64,000 nucleotides of DNA. Source: Chloroflexota bacterium (GTDB lineage: Bacteria; Chloroflexota; UBA11872). The stretch is from positions 1 to 64,000 of the forward strand of contig JAPOVQ010000009.1 in the NCBI GenBank assembly GCA_026708035.1, in the 5' to 3' direction. This document shows, piece after piece, positions 1-8,915 of the stretch (position 1 is its first letter; every line of letters starts with the position of its first letter). A program made the translations under genes and the position numbers. Under the pieces are notes generated by a model. The model searched no databases. It was given only the letters and a program-made list of their open reading frames with translations, and had not been told where the DNA came from.

Positions 1-2
1 AA

Positions 3-383
3 CAGCGCCGGGTCGACCTGCCCACCACCGAGGACATCCGCGGATACGTCGCGGATTTCCGGACATGCCTGCGCGAAGGCACGATCCTGGAGCGCAAGGC
101 CCTCATCCGCAACTTCGTGGCGGGCATCGAGGTGGTGGACGACGAGGCCACGCTCACGTACACCATCCCCATGCCCAACGATGGGGTGACCCAGGATTCG
201 GCCGCGGTTCTCGATTTCGTCCAGTCCGGCCTGCCAGGCCGCATGCGCCTGCGCGGCCGGGTCGCCGCTGCCGCGGGCCGGCAATCCACCGATCAAGCCG
301 TGATGCCGCCTTGGATCAGGCGCGCGGCATGGCCGAATACACCTGCAGCAAGACAACGGCGAGCGCGGCCAGGCCGGCTGTGA
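3..383 (+). CDS. Serine site-specific recombinase, C-terminal end (5' partial)
   Basis: The gene enters the window already open and ends at a TGA at 381-383. About 75 residues look like the extreme C-terminus of a large serine recombinase: a helix rich in charged residues, then an ALIRNF / VAGIEVV / TYTIPMP pattern. That pattern is the usual end of the recombinase and zinc-ribbon region of resolvase/invertase-type enzymes. These proteins cut and rejoin DNA at attachment sites through an N-terminal serine, which lies outside the window. The last 40 or so residues are low complexity and overlap the 3' end of the convergent membrane-protein gene, so the functional protein may once have ended earlier. 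It could be the integrase of a mobile element left of the window. No attachment site was recognised. Confidence 0.6.
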   Translation, partial: QRRVDLPTTEDIRGYVADFRTCLREGTILERKALIRNFVAGIEVVDDEATLTYTIPMPNDGVTQDSAAVLDFVQSGLPGRMRLRGRVAAAAGRQSTDQAVMPPWIRRAAWPNTPAARQRRARPGRL

Positions 384-1839
384 TGATCACGCTCTGTTGC
401 ACTGCCGGCCACACGAAGCCGCGCCAAAATCGTGGTTTGGGCCCCGTCAATCCGCGCCACGTGGCCACCGTGGCGAACACCCACAGAAAAACCGTCGCGA
501 CTATGTCTCCGATCAGCGGCAACCGGCGACGGTCACGCGTGAGCAGGTCGGGGACCACGCCTTCGCCACGGGCGACGGCATGGGTGCTCCCGGCGAGATG
601 GCGCTTGTGCGGCACCCCGTTGACCAGGACGAGACCCTGGGGCAGCGCGACGTAGCCCGTGAGGCCGAGGTACACGTCTGGCCGCGTCTCACGCAGCGCA
701 CGAATGGTCAGGACATATCGCTGCCCACCGCTGTCGGGAATCGGCGTGAATTCAAGATCGACGGTGCCGGGGCGCGAGTGGTCGTGCCGGACCTCGGCCC
801 GGGCTTCGTAGACCGGGGTGTCCGCTCCCCATGGCGTCAGCCGAGCCAGGATCGGCACCCCTTCCTCATCGGCGCCGCGCTCAATCCCGTCGCCGTAGGC
901 CCACACTTTCACCCGCGTCAGCCGGTCGAGCTGCGCCTGAAACGGCTGCTCGAGTTGTGTGATCGGGCCGGCATAGAAGAGCGGGCGCGCGGTGCCGGCT
1001 TCCTCCCACTCGTACTCCGCGAGCAGCGCCGGCACGATTGCGGCGAGCAGGGCGAGCGCCGCCCCGAGCGCCGCCCACCGGCCGCCCCGCAGCCTGTTGT
1101 GTTCGCCGGCCTCGGCGGCCGCTCCTCGCCCCGTCGCGAGCCGCTCGACGAGGACCACGGCCAGGATCGCGCCGGCCATGAGCTCGGAGGCGTCCTCGAT
1201 GAACATTTCCCAGGCGACTTGCGTGCCGTAAAGGTCGCTCAAGCCGTCGCGAACGATCGCGCCCACCCCGAGCGCGAGCGCCAACACCGCGAGCATCGCG
1301 AGCGCCGGTTGACGCCGCAGCGAGACATAGGCGACCCACGCCGCTGCCGCCGCCAGGGGAGCGAATGGCGCCGCAAGCAAGGCCACCCAGCGGATCGTGA
1401 ACGGCAGATCCTCGAGGCCCAGCGCCTCGAGATACGGGTAGAGCGTCCCCCACCGTCCGAACGGGTCCTTGACGTTCGCGAGCTCCTCGACCGCGACGAG
1501 GGCGGCAAACAGCGCCGCGCTGAGCCAGCCGAGCACCCAGAGCCAGCGTGGGGTTTTCGAAGTAGCTTCTGGCCGAAATAGCTGCCCGGCGGCCAGCGCG
1601 GCGACGGCTCCCCAGAGGATTGCCGAGTAGAGATTCGCCGCCGTCCCCTCGCCGTCCAGGTTGAGATGGCCAAGCCAGCCGAACCAGTCCCAATCGGCCA
1701 CGAGAACGGCCAGCGGCACGGTGAGCGCCAGATGCACCACCAGAAACGCGGCGAGCAGCCGCGCCCGAGATTCCGGGGGCTGTAGCAAGGACCAGAATTT
1801 GGACACGAAGGTTCGCGCCGCCGCTTGCGAGAGGTCCAT
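316..1839 (-). CDS. Polytopic membrane protein of an uncharacterised family (paralogue of 33229-34652)
   Basis: A 507-residue integral membrane protein with about six N-terminal transmembrane segments, an extracytoplasmic beta-rich region at roughly 290-430, and two more hydrophobic segments at the C-terminus. No named family was recognised. Conserved acidic motifs in the membrane part are LDGEGTAAN (61-69), EELANVKD (118-125) and EDASEL (215-220). The same three motifs, in the same order and spacing, occur in the protein starting at 33229, so the two are paralogues. The soluble part resembles a jelly-roll sensor or binding domain, but that is inference. The ATG has no strong ribosome-binding site. 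The gene is convergent with the recombinase remnant and divergent from the thioredoxin-like gene. Confidence 0.75.
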   Translation of the reverse strand: MDLSQAAARTFVSKFWSLLQPPESRARLLAAFLVVHLALTVPLAVLVADWDWFGWLGHLNLDGEGTAANLYSAILWGAVAALAAGQLFRPEATSKTPRWLWVLGWLSAALFAALVAVEELANVKDPFGRWGTLYPYLEALGLEDLPFTIRWVALLAAPFAPLAAAAAWVAYVSLRRQPALAMLAVLALALGVGAIVRDGLSDLYGTQVAWEMFIEDASELMAGAILAVVLVERLATGRGAAAEAGEHNRLRGGRWAALGAALALLAAIVPALLAEYEWEEAGTARPLFYAGPITQLEQPFQAQLDRLTRVKVWAYGDGIERGADEEGVPILARLTPWGADTPVYEARAEVRHDHSRPGTVDLEFTPIPDSGGQRYVLTIRALRETRPDVYLGLTGYVALPQGLVLVNGVPHKRHLAGSTHAVARGEGVVPDLLTRDRRRLPLIGDIVATVFLWVFATVATWRGLTGPKPRFWRGFVWPAVQQSVIITAGLAALAVVLLQVYSAMPRA

Positions 1840-2115
1840 CAGCGCCGCCGAGCCGACCGGCGCAGCGCATCGTCCGCCCGGTTGGCTGCCATCATCGTGC
1901 TCAATTCGGCGATCTCAGACCTTCGGGCACGCCACCATCGGTCGCGGCGCGCCTTAGCCTACCGTCGTGGAACACGATGAAGCGTCCACGGGGCCGCGCA
2001 TCTTCGAGACGGGGCGTGCGGCCCTCACGGCGAGGGTGTCTGGATTTCACCACGGTCGCCGGCGCCCTTGGCCTACCATGGGGGCTGCTGGGCTTGGCGC
2101 TGGGAGGTCGCCCCC

Positions 2116-2718
2116 ATGAGCCGTTGGGTGGCTCGAACCGCAAGTTTGGCCGGCATCGTGCTCGCGGCTGGCCTTCTGGTCCTCACGACCGCCTGCGGGG
2201 AAGCCGGCGACGGCGGCGATGCAATGGTCGTGCGGGACCCGGAAATCACGGGCGACCCGTTGCCGGACTTTACGCCCACGGCGCCCGACAGCGCGCTCGG
2301 CCTCCCCGCTCCCGAGGTCCGGGGCACGGATTTCGACGGCCGCAGCGTCGCCATTGTCAACGACGGGCGGATGAAGGTGGTCCTGTTCTTGGCGCACTGG
2401 TGCTCGCACTGCCAGTCCGAGGTTCCCGAGGTCCAGGCCTGGATCGACGGCGGCGGCAAGCCGGAGAACGTCGACCTCTACGGCATCGCCACCGCGATCG
2501 AAGAGGAGGGATCGAACTACCCGCCGGACGCGTGGCTGGAGCGTGAGGGGTGGACGTCGCCGGTGCTGGTGGATACGAACGACACCGTGCTGCGCGCCTT
2601 TGGCCTGACCGCGTTTCCGACCTGGGTGTTCATCAACGCCGACGGCGCAGTCGCTCTCCGGATCGGCGGCGCGATCGGAGCGGAGCAACTGACGGCGTTG
2701 TTCAGAGGGCTGCGGTAG
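2116..2718 (+). CDS. Thioredoxin-like (TlpA/AhpC-TSA type) lipoprotein
   Basis: A 200-residue exported thiol-disulfide protein. The ATG at 2116 is preferred over an in-frame ATG at 2068: it follows GGGAGGT at 2102-2108, and the protein then begins with a proper lipoprotein signal (hydrophobic core at residues 11-23, lipobox LTTAC with lipidated Cys27). The mature part has a thioredoxin fold with the redox motif WCSHC (Cys96, Cys99) and a cis-proline segment (AFPTWVF) further on. TlpA/ResA-type proteins act outside the membrane in cytochrome maturation or general thiol reduction. No cytochrome or DsbD gene is nearby, so the partner is unknown. The gene appears monocistronic. Confidence 0.88.
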   Translation: MSRWVARTASLAGIVLAAGLLVLTTACGEAGDGGDAMVVRDPEITGDPLPDFTPTAPDSALGLPAPEVRGTDFDGRSVAIVNDGRMKVVLFLAHWCSHCQSEVPEVQAWIDGGGKPENVDLYGIATAIEEEGSNYPPDAWLEREGWTSPVLVDTNDTVLRAFGLTAFPTWVFINADGAVALRIGGAIGAEQLTALFRGLR

Positions 2719-2935
2719 GTCACGCGATCGGTTCGTTCTCCGGGTCGGTGGGGATAGTTCCCGCTTCCGGGCGAATGACTGACTCCGGAATCGGGGCCCA
2801 GGCGGCCCGCTTCCCACGGCGAGACAGGCCCCATGCCATCCACTACATTGGGCCGGGTTGCAGCAGGCTGCGGTATTGGCTCGTATCCGTTGACAGCGGG
2901 CGCCGCGGCAGTCGTTCATGGCGGGGAGGATGGCG

Positions 2936-3343
2936 ATGCCTAGGAATATCGCGTTGCGGATCGTGGCGGCCTACCAAATGCTCGTGGCCGTGGCCGTGGG
3001 TGTGCATTTCATCATCACGCCGCTGTATCACCCGGGCGGCGACGAGCCGTTCACCGCGTGGCTCGTCATGAACTGGTTCATGGCAGTGAGCGTGGTAATC
3101 GTCCTGCTCGGCAGCTTCGCGCGGAAGCGGCGCATGGACGCCGAAGAGGCGGACACGCGAACCTCGCTCGAAGTGAACATCGTCTTCTACGCTGCGCTGG
3201 GACTGTTTCTCTGGTTCTTCTGGAACTGGTTTGGCGCGCTTACCGACCAGGGCAACGGCACGCTGTGGGCGTTCATCGACCCGCTGTTCGTGCTGGTGGT
3301 TGGACCCGCCGGCCTGCGGATCTGGCGCGCGGCCGGGGGGTAG
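2936..3343 (+). CDS. Small integral membrane protein, function unknown
   Basis: About 135 residues with four predicted membrane segments (IALRIVAAYQMLVAVAV..., WLVMNWFMAVSVVIVLLG, VFYAALGLFLWFFW and IDPLFVLVVGPAGL). Start choice: in-frame ATGs lie at 2918, 2930 and 2936. The last sits about 7 nt behind GGGGAGGA (2922-2929) and is preferred. A basic and acidic loop (RKRRMDAEEAD) separates the second and third segments. No family is recognised. The gene stands alone between the lipoprotein and an oxidoreductase. Confidence 0.7.
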   Translation: MPRNIALRIVAAYQMLVAVAVGVHFIITPLYHPGGDEPFTAWLVMNWFMAVSVVIVLLGSFARKRRMDAEEADTRTSLEVNIVFYAALGLFLWFFWNWFGALTDQGNGTLWAFIDPLFVLVVGPAGLRIWRAAGG

Positions 3344-3380
3344 CCGGGCTGGGCGGAACCGCGCAGCCGAGATCGCACGT

Positions 3381-3410
3381 CTGAGATTCCTCGCTGCGCT
3401 CGGAATGACA
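3381..3410 (+). repeat. Dispersed GAGATTCCTCGCTGCGCTCGG-type repeat
   Basis: A 30-base intergenic element ending in GGAATGACA. A diverged copy lies at 52549-52578, identical at most positions of the CTGAGATTCCTCG half. Related fragments of the GGCATGACGC type follow in the same gap up to 3480. Elements of this type are common between genes in many bacterial genomes. Nothing suggests it is transcribed. Confidence 0.5.
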
Positions 3411-3516
3411 GATGTGGGGCGCTCGGATTGTCAGAAGTGGCGGCCCGGCATGACGCACGAGTGGCGCTCGGTGTGACGAGATCGGGAGTGCGACGCAACG
3501 TGGGTCGGAGCGTCTG

Positions 3517-4503
3517 ATGCTGCGCTGGGGGATCGTCGGCTTCGGCGACATCGCGGCCAAGGCGGTGGCCCCGGCCATTCGCGCGCACGCCGCCAGCGAG
3601 TTGGTGGCGATCTGCCGCCGCGACCCGGTTGCGCTGGAACGGCACCGGCAAGCATTCGACGTTCCGCGGGCATTCACCGACTACGACGAGATGCTGCGGC
3701 AGGCCCGGCTGGACGCGGTCTACGTGGCGACGCCGGTGCATCTGCACGCCGCGCAGACGCTGGCGGCGCTGGACCGCGGGCTGCACGTCCTGGTCGAGAA
3801 GCCCATGGCCGCCACCGCGGCCGAGGCGGAGGCCATGGTGGAACGCGCCGAGCACCGGGGCGTGCGGCTGGGCGTGGCCTACTACCACCAGTTCATCCCG
3901 ATCAACGCCTACGTACGCGAGCTGGTGGCTTCGGGCGAACTGGGCGAACTGACGGCGCTGCACGGCAACGCGTCGTCCTCGTACAACCCGCCATTGGACG
4001 ATCCCAAAGCCTGGCGGCTCATTCGCGCCGCGGGCGGGGGCGGTCCGCTGATGGACCTGGGCAGCCACCGTTTGCAGACGTTCGCCTCGCTGGCAGGGCC
4101 CGCGCGGCAGGTGGCCGCGTTCGGCGACCGGCGGCGCGTGGCCGGTGACGTGGAGGACGTGCTATCGCTGATCGTCAACTACGACTCCGGCGTGCAGGCC
4201 ACGCTGTCGTCGATCTGGGGCATCGATCCGGCGCGTGGGGACTACGAGGTGTGGTGCACCGAGGGCTACGTCAACGTGCCCTATGCGCGCGGCGACGAGT
4301 GCTTCGTGACGCAAAACGGGCAACGACGGCAGGAGACGCACCCGGCGCCGGAGTTGCACGACCTGCCGCTGATCGAGGACTTTGCCGCCGCCGTCACGCA
4401 CCCCGGTGGGCAGGTGCTCACCGGCGAGGTCGGGCTCGAGGTGCAGCGGGTGATCGACGCCGCCTATCGCTCGGCGGCGGACGGCATGGTGGTCAGGCTG
4501 TAG
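3517..4503 (+). CDS. Gfo/Idh/MocA-family oxidoreductase
   Basis: A 328-residue NAD(P)-dependent dehydrogenase, probably acting on a cyclitol or sugar. The N-terminal Rossmann fold carries GFGDIA (residues 8-13). The family-typical EKP motif contributes the catalytic lysine (VEKPMAAT, about 92-99). The C-terminal beta-sheet domain has GGGPLMDLGSHRL, with the conserved Asp and His of the active site. The length matches the family. The substrate cannot be read from the sequence; the sialidase-like and enolase-superfamily genes nearby suggest oxidation of an uncommon sugar. There is only a weak GGTCGGAG ahead of the ATG. A second, distant member lies at 19313. Confidence 0.9.
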   Translation: MLRWGIVGFGDIAAKAVAPAIRAHAASELVAICRRDPVALERHRQAFDVPRAFTDYDEMLRQARLDAVYVATPVHLHAAQTLAALDRGLHVLVEKPMAATAAEAEAMVERAEHRGVRLGVAYYHQFIPINAYVRELVASGELGELTALHGNASSSYNPPLDDPKAWRLIRAAGGGGPLMDLGSHRLQTFASLAGPARQVAAFGDRRRVAGDVEDVLSLIVNYDSGVQATLSSIWGIDPARGDYEVWCTEGYVNVPYARGDECFVTQNGQRRQETHPAPELHDLPLIEDFAAAVTHPGGQVLTGEVGLEVQRVIDAAYRSAADGMVVRL

Positions 4504-4596
4504 GTACGGTTGGAACCATCCCTCGCGGTGCGGCGCCCGCAGCCATCCACAAGGGGTGCGCCTGGCTCCGCCTGCGATGCCCGGATTGACCCCCAT

Positions 4597-4626
4597 CCTT
4601 GCCTTCCCCCTTCCAGGGGGAAGGGA
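4597..4626. repeat. GGGGGAAGG-type hairpin repeat
   Basis: CCTTCCCCCTT-CC-AGGGGGAAGG forms a near-perfect stem-loop in the gap between convergent genes. It belongs to the same loose class as the CCCTCTCCC/GGGAGAGGG palindromes at 10.3, 10.5, 11.1, 11.2 and 46.2 kb. Its place between two 3' ends would suit a bidirectional terminator, but no T-run follows. Confidence 0.45.
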
Positions 4627-4652
4627 TCGAAAGGGGCAATATCAGAGGTTGA

Positions 4653-6332
4653 CTAGGCGTCCGCGGGCTCCAGCCCGCCGGGGGTCACGCGCAGACGCTG
4701 GGCGCGAACTCGGGCGTCGGAGTACTTGCCGTCGTAGACGTAAAGCACGACGTCCGGCTCAACCTCGACCGTGGCGCCGTTGGCGTAGAACGGCGTGTCG
4801 ATGCGGGTGGCCTGCCAACTCATGCCGCCGTCCAGACTCAGTTGCGCGCCGATGCCCGGGTGCCGTCCGGCGATGACCATCGCGCCATTCGCGGTGGCGG
4901 TCATGGCGTCGGTGCAGGCATACATGGGGAAATGCCCGCGCGTCGCCGGGCTCCAGGAGCGGCCACCGTCGTGCGACCACATCTCCCACATCCAGGGGGA
5001 GGACTCCGGGCGAATCAGCGCCACGATGCGGTTGGGCGCCACCTCGCAGGCGGAGGTTTCCGAGGCCGTCTCGCGGGCGTTCATCAGCATGCCGGGGCGC
5101 GGGTTGGGGCCGTCCACGCGAATCGGTTGCGACCAGCTACGTCCCCCATCGGTGGATCGCACGCAGTAGCTAAAGGATCCCGGAGCGGGGGCGCCGACGT
5201 AGCGCCAGCCGTCGCGGTTTTCCCCGCCGTGCATGCTGGGTCCGACGGCCACGCTGTAGCCGAAGCGCAGCAGAGTGCCGTCGCGCAGCGGCACGACTTT
5301 CGATAGGTACGCATGCTCGATGTCGAGATCGTCGTCAAACGTCACGCACCCGATGCCCGTCGGCTCGCTCCAGGTGCGTCCGGCGTCAGCCGACTCCATG
5401 ATCGACAGGTCAAAGGGCGGGTCGTGCTGCATCAGGAACGCCACGATGTTGTCGCCCTCGACCGGGTGCAGCGCGGCGCTCTGCAGCGTGTCGGGAAGCA
5501 CCTCGGGTTCCGACCAGGACCGGCCGGCGTCGTGCGAGCGCAGCAGGAGAATGGTGCGCGTGCCGGTGGTGTGCGCGTCCAGGGCCGCCACCTTCAGGAG
5601 CACCTCGCCCGAGTCCAAGCGCACCAGGCCGCCCACGTACTGATAGGCGCCATGCGTGGTGTCGGGGAGCGGATGCCGCCATCCCGGACCGGGCGCGACG
5701 GACGAGTCCCACGGCGGCGCGGCCACCGCCTCGCCGCGAATGCGGACATTGCGGAAGCTGTTGCCCGAGCCCACCCGCGGGCGAGCGTCGCCAAAGTATT
5801 CCTTGACCTCGTCCGGGTCCCGACCGTTGTAAGTCTCGAGTCCGACGTAGCCCGCCCCGTCATAGGTGTCGTCCGTAACGACGGGAAAGGCGCGGCCGTC
5901 CACCCAGAGCCGGATCTCCGGGCCTTGCACCCTGAGCCTGGCGGTGTGCCACAGCCCGATCTCGCTGGGGATGCCGGGCACGACCTGGGTGTGCAGCACG
6001 CGCGCCCAGCCCGAGGCGTCCACCTTGGATATGGCGGCCCAAAAGTGGGCGCCGCGGAACTGCTGCCCCGTGCAGGGAAAGTGCACCAGGTAGTAGTGCC
6101 GCGCGTGGCGCCCGCGGAAGACGAAGCCGCTGTCCGATCCTTGGATTTCCCAGCGGAAGTCGAACTCGGCCTCGAAGTCGCGGTAGGCCGCGGCGGTGGA
6201 AACCGCCAGGCTGTCGTCCGCCGGCTGCGGCGGACTGGTCACCACGCCGGGCTCCTCTTCGATCCACGGCCCGGTGGTGAAGGCCCAAGGCTCGCCGGAG
6301 ACCGGCGACAGCGAATGCCAGGTGTCGTTCAT
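4653..6332 (-). CDS. Sialidase-like BNR-repeat protein with N-terminal LamG/DUF1080-like domain
   Basis: About 559 residues. The first ~200 (YRDFEAEFDFRWEIQ..., GFVFRGRHARHYYLVHF, IRLWVDGRAFPV) resemble the concanavalin-like DUF1080 / 3-keto-disaccharide hydrolase fold. The rest is a six-bladed propeller with five Asp-boxes (SHDAGRSW, SADAGRTW, STDGGRSW, SHDGGRSW, SLDGGMSW), as in exo-sialidases. No signal peptide is seen, so it may act in the cytoplasm or leave by another route. The ATG at 6332 is chosen because GGAGG lies 5 nt ahead of it, inside the 3' end of the upstream gene. That upstream gene's TGA is one base away, so translation is probably coupled. It is the last gene of an RDD / metallo-hydrolase / sialidase operon. 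Whether it cleaves sialic acid or another glycan is open. Confidence 0.8.
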   Translation of the reverse strand: MNDTWHSLSPVSGEPWAFTTGPWIEEEPGVVTSPPQPADDSLAVSTAAAYRDFEAEFDFRWEIQGSDSGFVFRGRHARHYYLVHFPCTGQQFRGAHFWAAISKVDASGWARVLHTQVVPGIPSEIGLWHTARLRVQGPEIRLWVDGRAFPVVTDDTYDGAGYVGLETYNGRDPDEVKEYFGDARPRVGSGNSFRNVRIRGEAVAAPPWDSSVAPGPGWRHPLPDTTHGAYQYVGGLVRLDSGEVLLKVAALDAHTTGTRTILLLRSHDAGRSWSEPEVLPDTLQSAALHPVEGDNIVAFLMQHDPPFDLSIMESADAGRTWSEPTGIGCVTFDDDLDIEHAYLSKVVPLRDGTLLRFGYSVAVGPSMHGGENRDGWRYVGAPAPGSFSYCVRSTDGGRSWSQPIRVDGPNPRPGMLMNARETASETSACEVAPNRIVALIRPESSPWMWEMWSHDGGRSWSPATRGHFPMYACTDAMTATANGAMVIAGRHPGIGAQLSLDGGMSWQATRIDTPFYANGATVEVEPDVVLYVYDGKYSDARVRAQRLRVTPGGLEPADA

Positions 6333-6333
6333 G

Positions 6334-7215
6334 TCAACCTCCGGGTCCGTCGGGTCCGATCTGGACCTCCAGCAGCTCTTCGCCCCAAAGCACCGGGCCA
6401 TCGTAGATCTGGCAGATCTCCTTGATCGCCTGGCTGCGGGCCTGCGGCTCGTCCAGCCAGGGCGGCTGGTGGTTCACGAGCAAGCGCTTGACCCCCGCGG
6501 CGGCGGCGACCGTGGCGCAGCCGGCGGTGTCGGACTCGGCCAAGAGCGACCCTTCCCACTGCCGTCCCGCCAGGGCCACGGCTTCCATGATCAGCAGGTC
6601 CGCGTCTCGGGCCAGCTCGATCACCTCGTCGCAGGGGCGCGTGTCGCCGCTGAACACCATCACCCCGTCGTCCGTCTCGAACCGGAATCCGAGGCAGGTG
6701 AGATAGGGCTGCGCGTGCCGCACCTCCGCGGCCGACACAGACCAGCCGTCCCCGCGGGCGACGGGGCCCGGCTCGATGTCGTGGGCCTGCATTTCCGGCG
6801 GCGGGCGTTCGCCGGCGCCTCCCCGGCTGTGGAAGGCCCCGATGCTCATGGGGTGATTGGTGCGCGCGACCACATCCAGCCAGAGCACGCCCTCATCCGG
6901 ACCCATGAGCCTGCGGGTGAACTCCGCCGTCGGCGGCGGGCCGTAGACCTGCAACGGCGCCTCACCCCCGATCGACATGTCGAACCGGGTCATGAGGAAG
7001 CAGGGAAAGTCGGCCATGTGGTCCGAGTGCAGGTGGGTGAAGAACACCCGGCTGACATCGGTGGCCCGCAGCCCGGCCTGATACAGCTTGAGCGTGGCCG
7101 CGGGGCCGCAATCGACAAGCAGTGTTTCCTGGCCGACCTGCAGGCCGAATGCCGTGCCCCACCGGCCCGGCGTGGGCGTGGGAACACCGCAGCTGAGGAC
7201 GATCAGTCTCGCCAT
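6334..7215 (-). CDS. Metallo-beta-lactamase-fold hydrolase (ribonuclease Z-like)
   Basis: A 293-residue MBL-fold enzyme. The zinc motif THLHSDH (His61, His63, Asp65, His66) is intact, and further ligands lie in VRHAQPY, FSGDTRP and LVNHQPP. The overall pattern is that of RNase Z / arylsulfatase-like lactonase MBL proteins. The substrate is not evident; in this operon a lactone or phosphoester of a sugar is possible. Start at 7215 follows GCGGGAG by 7 nt and gives the typical strand MARLIVLSCG; an upstream in-frame extension is rejected because it is low complexity and overlaps the RDD gene. It lies 40 nt downstream of the RDD gene and 1 nt upstream of the sialidase-like gene. Confidence 0.85.
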   Translation of the reverse strand: MARLIVLSCGVPTPTPGRWGTAFGLQVGQETLLVDCGPAATLKLYQAGLRATDVSRVFFTHLHSDHMADFPCFLMTRFDMSIGGEAPLQVYGPPPTAEFTRRLMGPDEGVLWLDVVARTNHPMSIGAFHSRGGAGERPPPEMQAHDIEPGPVARGDGWSVSAAEVRHAQPYLTCLGFRFETDDGVMVFSGDTRPCDEVIELARDADLLIMEAVALAGRQWEGSLLAESDTAGCATVAAAAGVKRLLVNHQPPWLDEPQARSQAIKEICQIYDGPVLWGEELLEVQIGPDGPGG

Positions 7216-7255
7216 GCGGGACTCCCGCCGCAGGTCAGGCGCAGCGGCGTGCGGC

Positions 7256-7912
7256 TCACGAGAAGCGCTGCGGTCCGTCGCGCGAGGCTTCGTAGGCATC
7301 GGCCCGCGCGACGCGGATGACCTGGGTCTTCGCCGGCAGATCGTGCAGGGCGCGGGTATCGCGGCGGCGGAACATGGAGTAGACATCGCCCAATGGACCG
7401 AGGATGAGCAGGGTGGTCAAGAACGGCACTTGCTCCGTCGCGGACTGGGGCACGACCTGCCAGGCAAACAGGAGCACCAGCTGCACCGCCTCGCGATTGA
7501 GCACCGCGATGGGCCCCGGCGGCAGGCCGTCGCGGTCCACCAGACGCAGACCCATGCCCAGCTTGCCCAGCGTGTAGCCAAGCGCGGACTGCATGGCCCA
7601 GCGATAGACGAACGGCACGGCCAACAGCCAGACCACCAGACCCGTGACATCGGATTCGATGTCGGCCTCCGGACTTGGCACCACGCCGGCGATGGACGCC
7701 ACCACATACACCACGAAGTAGGCGATGGTGAAATCGATCAACCAGGCGCCGACGCGGCGCAGGATGAGCCGCATGTCGCCCCCAAACAGCACCGGGCGTG
7801 GCGGTGGCTGGCGCGGCGGCTCGTCGTCGGGCGGACCGAGGTCGTGCGCATCCGGCTCCGGGGGCCTGGGGCTCGCCGGATCGCTGGCGTTGCCGTCGCC
7901 GGTCCGAGTCAT
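7256..7912 (-). CDS. RDD-family membrane protein
   Basis: 218 residues. A 45-residue proline/aspartate-rich cytoplasmic N-terminus is followed by the RDD domain. The signature arginine and aspartates are in RRVGAWLIDF (about 52-61), with later GKLGMGLRLVDRDG and TRALHDLPAKTQV. Two to three membrane segments are visible. RDD proteins are often linked to ion or compatible-solute transport, but the specific role is unknown. It is the first gene of the three-gene minus-strand operon ending at 4653. Confidence 0.85.
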   Translation of the reverse strand: MTRTGDGNASDPASPRPPEPDAHDLGPPDDEPPRQPPPRPVLFGGDMRLILRRVGAWLIDFTIAYFVVYVVASIAGVVPSPEADIESDVTGLVVWLLAVPFVYRWAMQSALGYTLGKLGMGLRLVDRDGLPPGPIAVLNREAVQLVLLFAWQVVPQSATEQVPFLTTLLILGPLGDVYSMFRRRDTRALHDLPAKTQVIRVARADAYEASRDGPQRFS

Positions 7913-8199
7913 CGCACGTCCGCGGTCAGAGGCGCCCGGCGAACACCGCCCGACGCAGAGCTAGGGCTCATGCGGGGCAGTATCGCACCGCGCCGAACGG
8001 TCGCGTGCCGGTGGCTCACGCTGCGGGCAGCGTGGGATCCGCTGGGTGAGGCTCCCGGGCTGCGCGCAGCCCGGGCCACCGGACCAAGCGACCTTCGCAC
8101 ACCCCCGGAATTGGCGACGCCAAATGTGCTTCACGCGACAAAGCGACTGCGCGCGCGCCATACAATGCGACTACGTCCCGTTGGCTCTCGGAGAACGCC

Positions 8200-8892
8200 A
8201 TGCAGTATCAGATCAAGGGCACGATCACACCACATCTCGAAGTTCAACTCGGGCCGGGGGAGACCGTCTTCACCGAGTCCGGCGTGATGGCCTGGATGGA
8301 CGAGAGCATCGAGATGAACACCGGCGGCTCCGGTGGCCTCGGCGGCATGTTTGGCCGCATGATCTCCGGCGAAGGCCTATTCGTGACGAAGTTCAGCAGC
8401 CCGTCGGGCGGTGGCATGGTGGCCTTCACGCCGGAAGCGCCGGGGAACATCATCCCGATCGAGTTAGGCGCCGGCGAGTCGATCATCGCGCAGAAAGACG
8501 CCTTCATGGTCGCGGAGGAGTCGGTGACCTTCGAGGTCACGTTCAACCGGAAGCTCGGTGCCGGCCTGTTCGGCGGCGAGGGCTTCATCATGCAGAAGTT
8601 CACCGGTCCGGGGACGATGTTCGCGGCCATCGGCGGCGAGGTGCAGGAATACGACCTGTCCGCGGGACAGACGCTCAAGGTCGACACCGGCCACCTCGCC
8701 ATGTTCGAGCCCAGCGTCGCCTACGACATCCAGCGGGTGAAGGGTGTGAGCAACATGCTCTTCGGCGGCGAGGGGCTGTTTCTCGCCACGGTCACCGGAC
8801 CCGGCAAGGTCTGGCTGCAGCGCATGCCGCTCTCCAACCTCGCGGGCGCCATCATGCGCTTCCTGCCCAAGCCGCGCGCCGGCGGGGACTAG
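8200..8892 (+). CDS. AIM24/TIGR00266-family protein
   Basis: A 230-residue soluble all-beta protein of the TIGR00266/AIM24 family, seen in repeated glycine-rich turns (FTESGVMAWMDESIEMNT, FGGEGLFL, SAGQTLKVDTGHLAMFEPSV). Bacterial members are poorly characterised; the mitochondrial relative is needed for inner-membrane organisation. Start at 8200 follows CGGAGAAC. A longer in-frame reading through this region belongs to another frame, which only later encodes the enolase-superfamily enzyme. The 23-nt gap to the next gene suggests co-transcription, though no functional link is obvious. Confidence 0.85.
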   Translation: MQYQIKGTITPHLEVQLGPGETVFTESGVMAWMDESIEMNTGGSGGLGGMFGRMISGEGLFVTKFSSPSGGGMVAFTPEAPGNIIPIELGAGESIIAQKDAFMVAEESVTFEVTFNRKLGAGLFGGEGFIMQKFTGPGTMFAAIGGEVQEYDLSAGQTLKVDTGHLAMFEPSVAYDIQRVKGVSNMLFGGEGLFLATVTGPGKVWLQRMPLSNLAGAIMRFLPKPRAGGD

Positions 8893-8915
8893 GCCGCAAG
8901 GGGGCCGTCTCGGCG

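Noticed and set aside
8046-8915. Long plus-strand frame reading into the enolase-superfamily gene
   Set aside because: Its first 290 codons are Arg/His-rich shadow of the AIM24-like gene; the enzyme starts at 8916.
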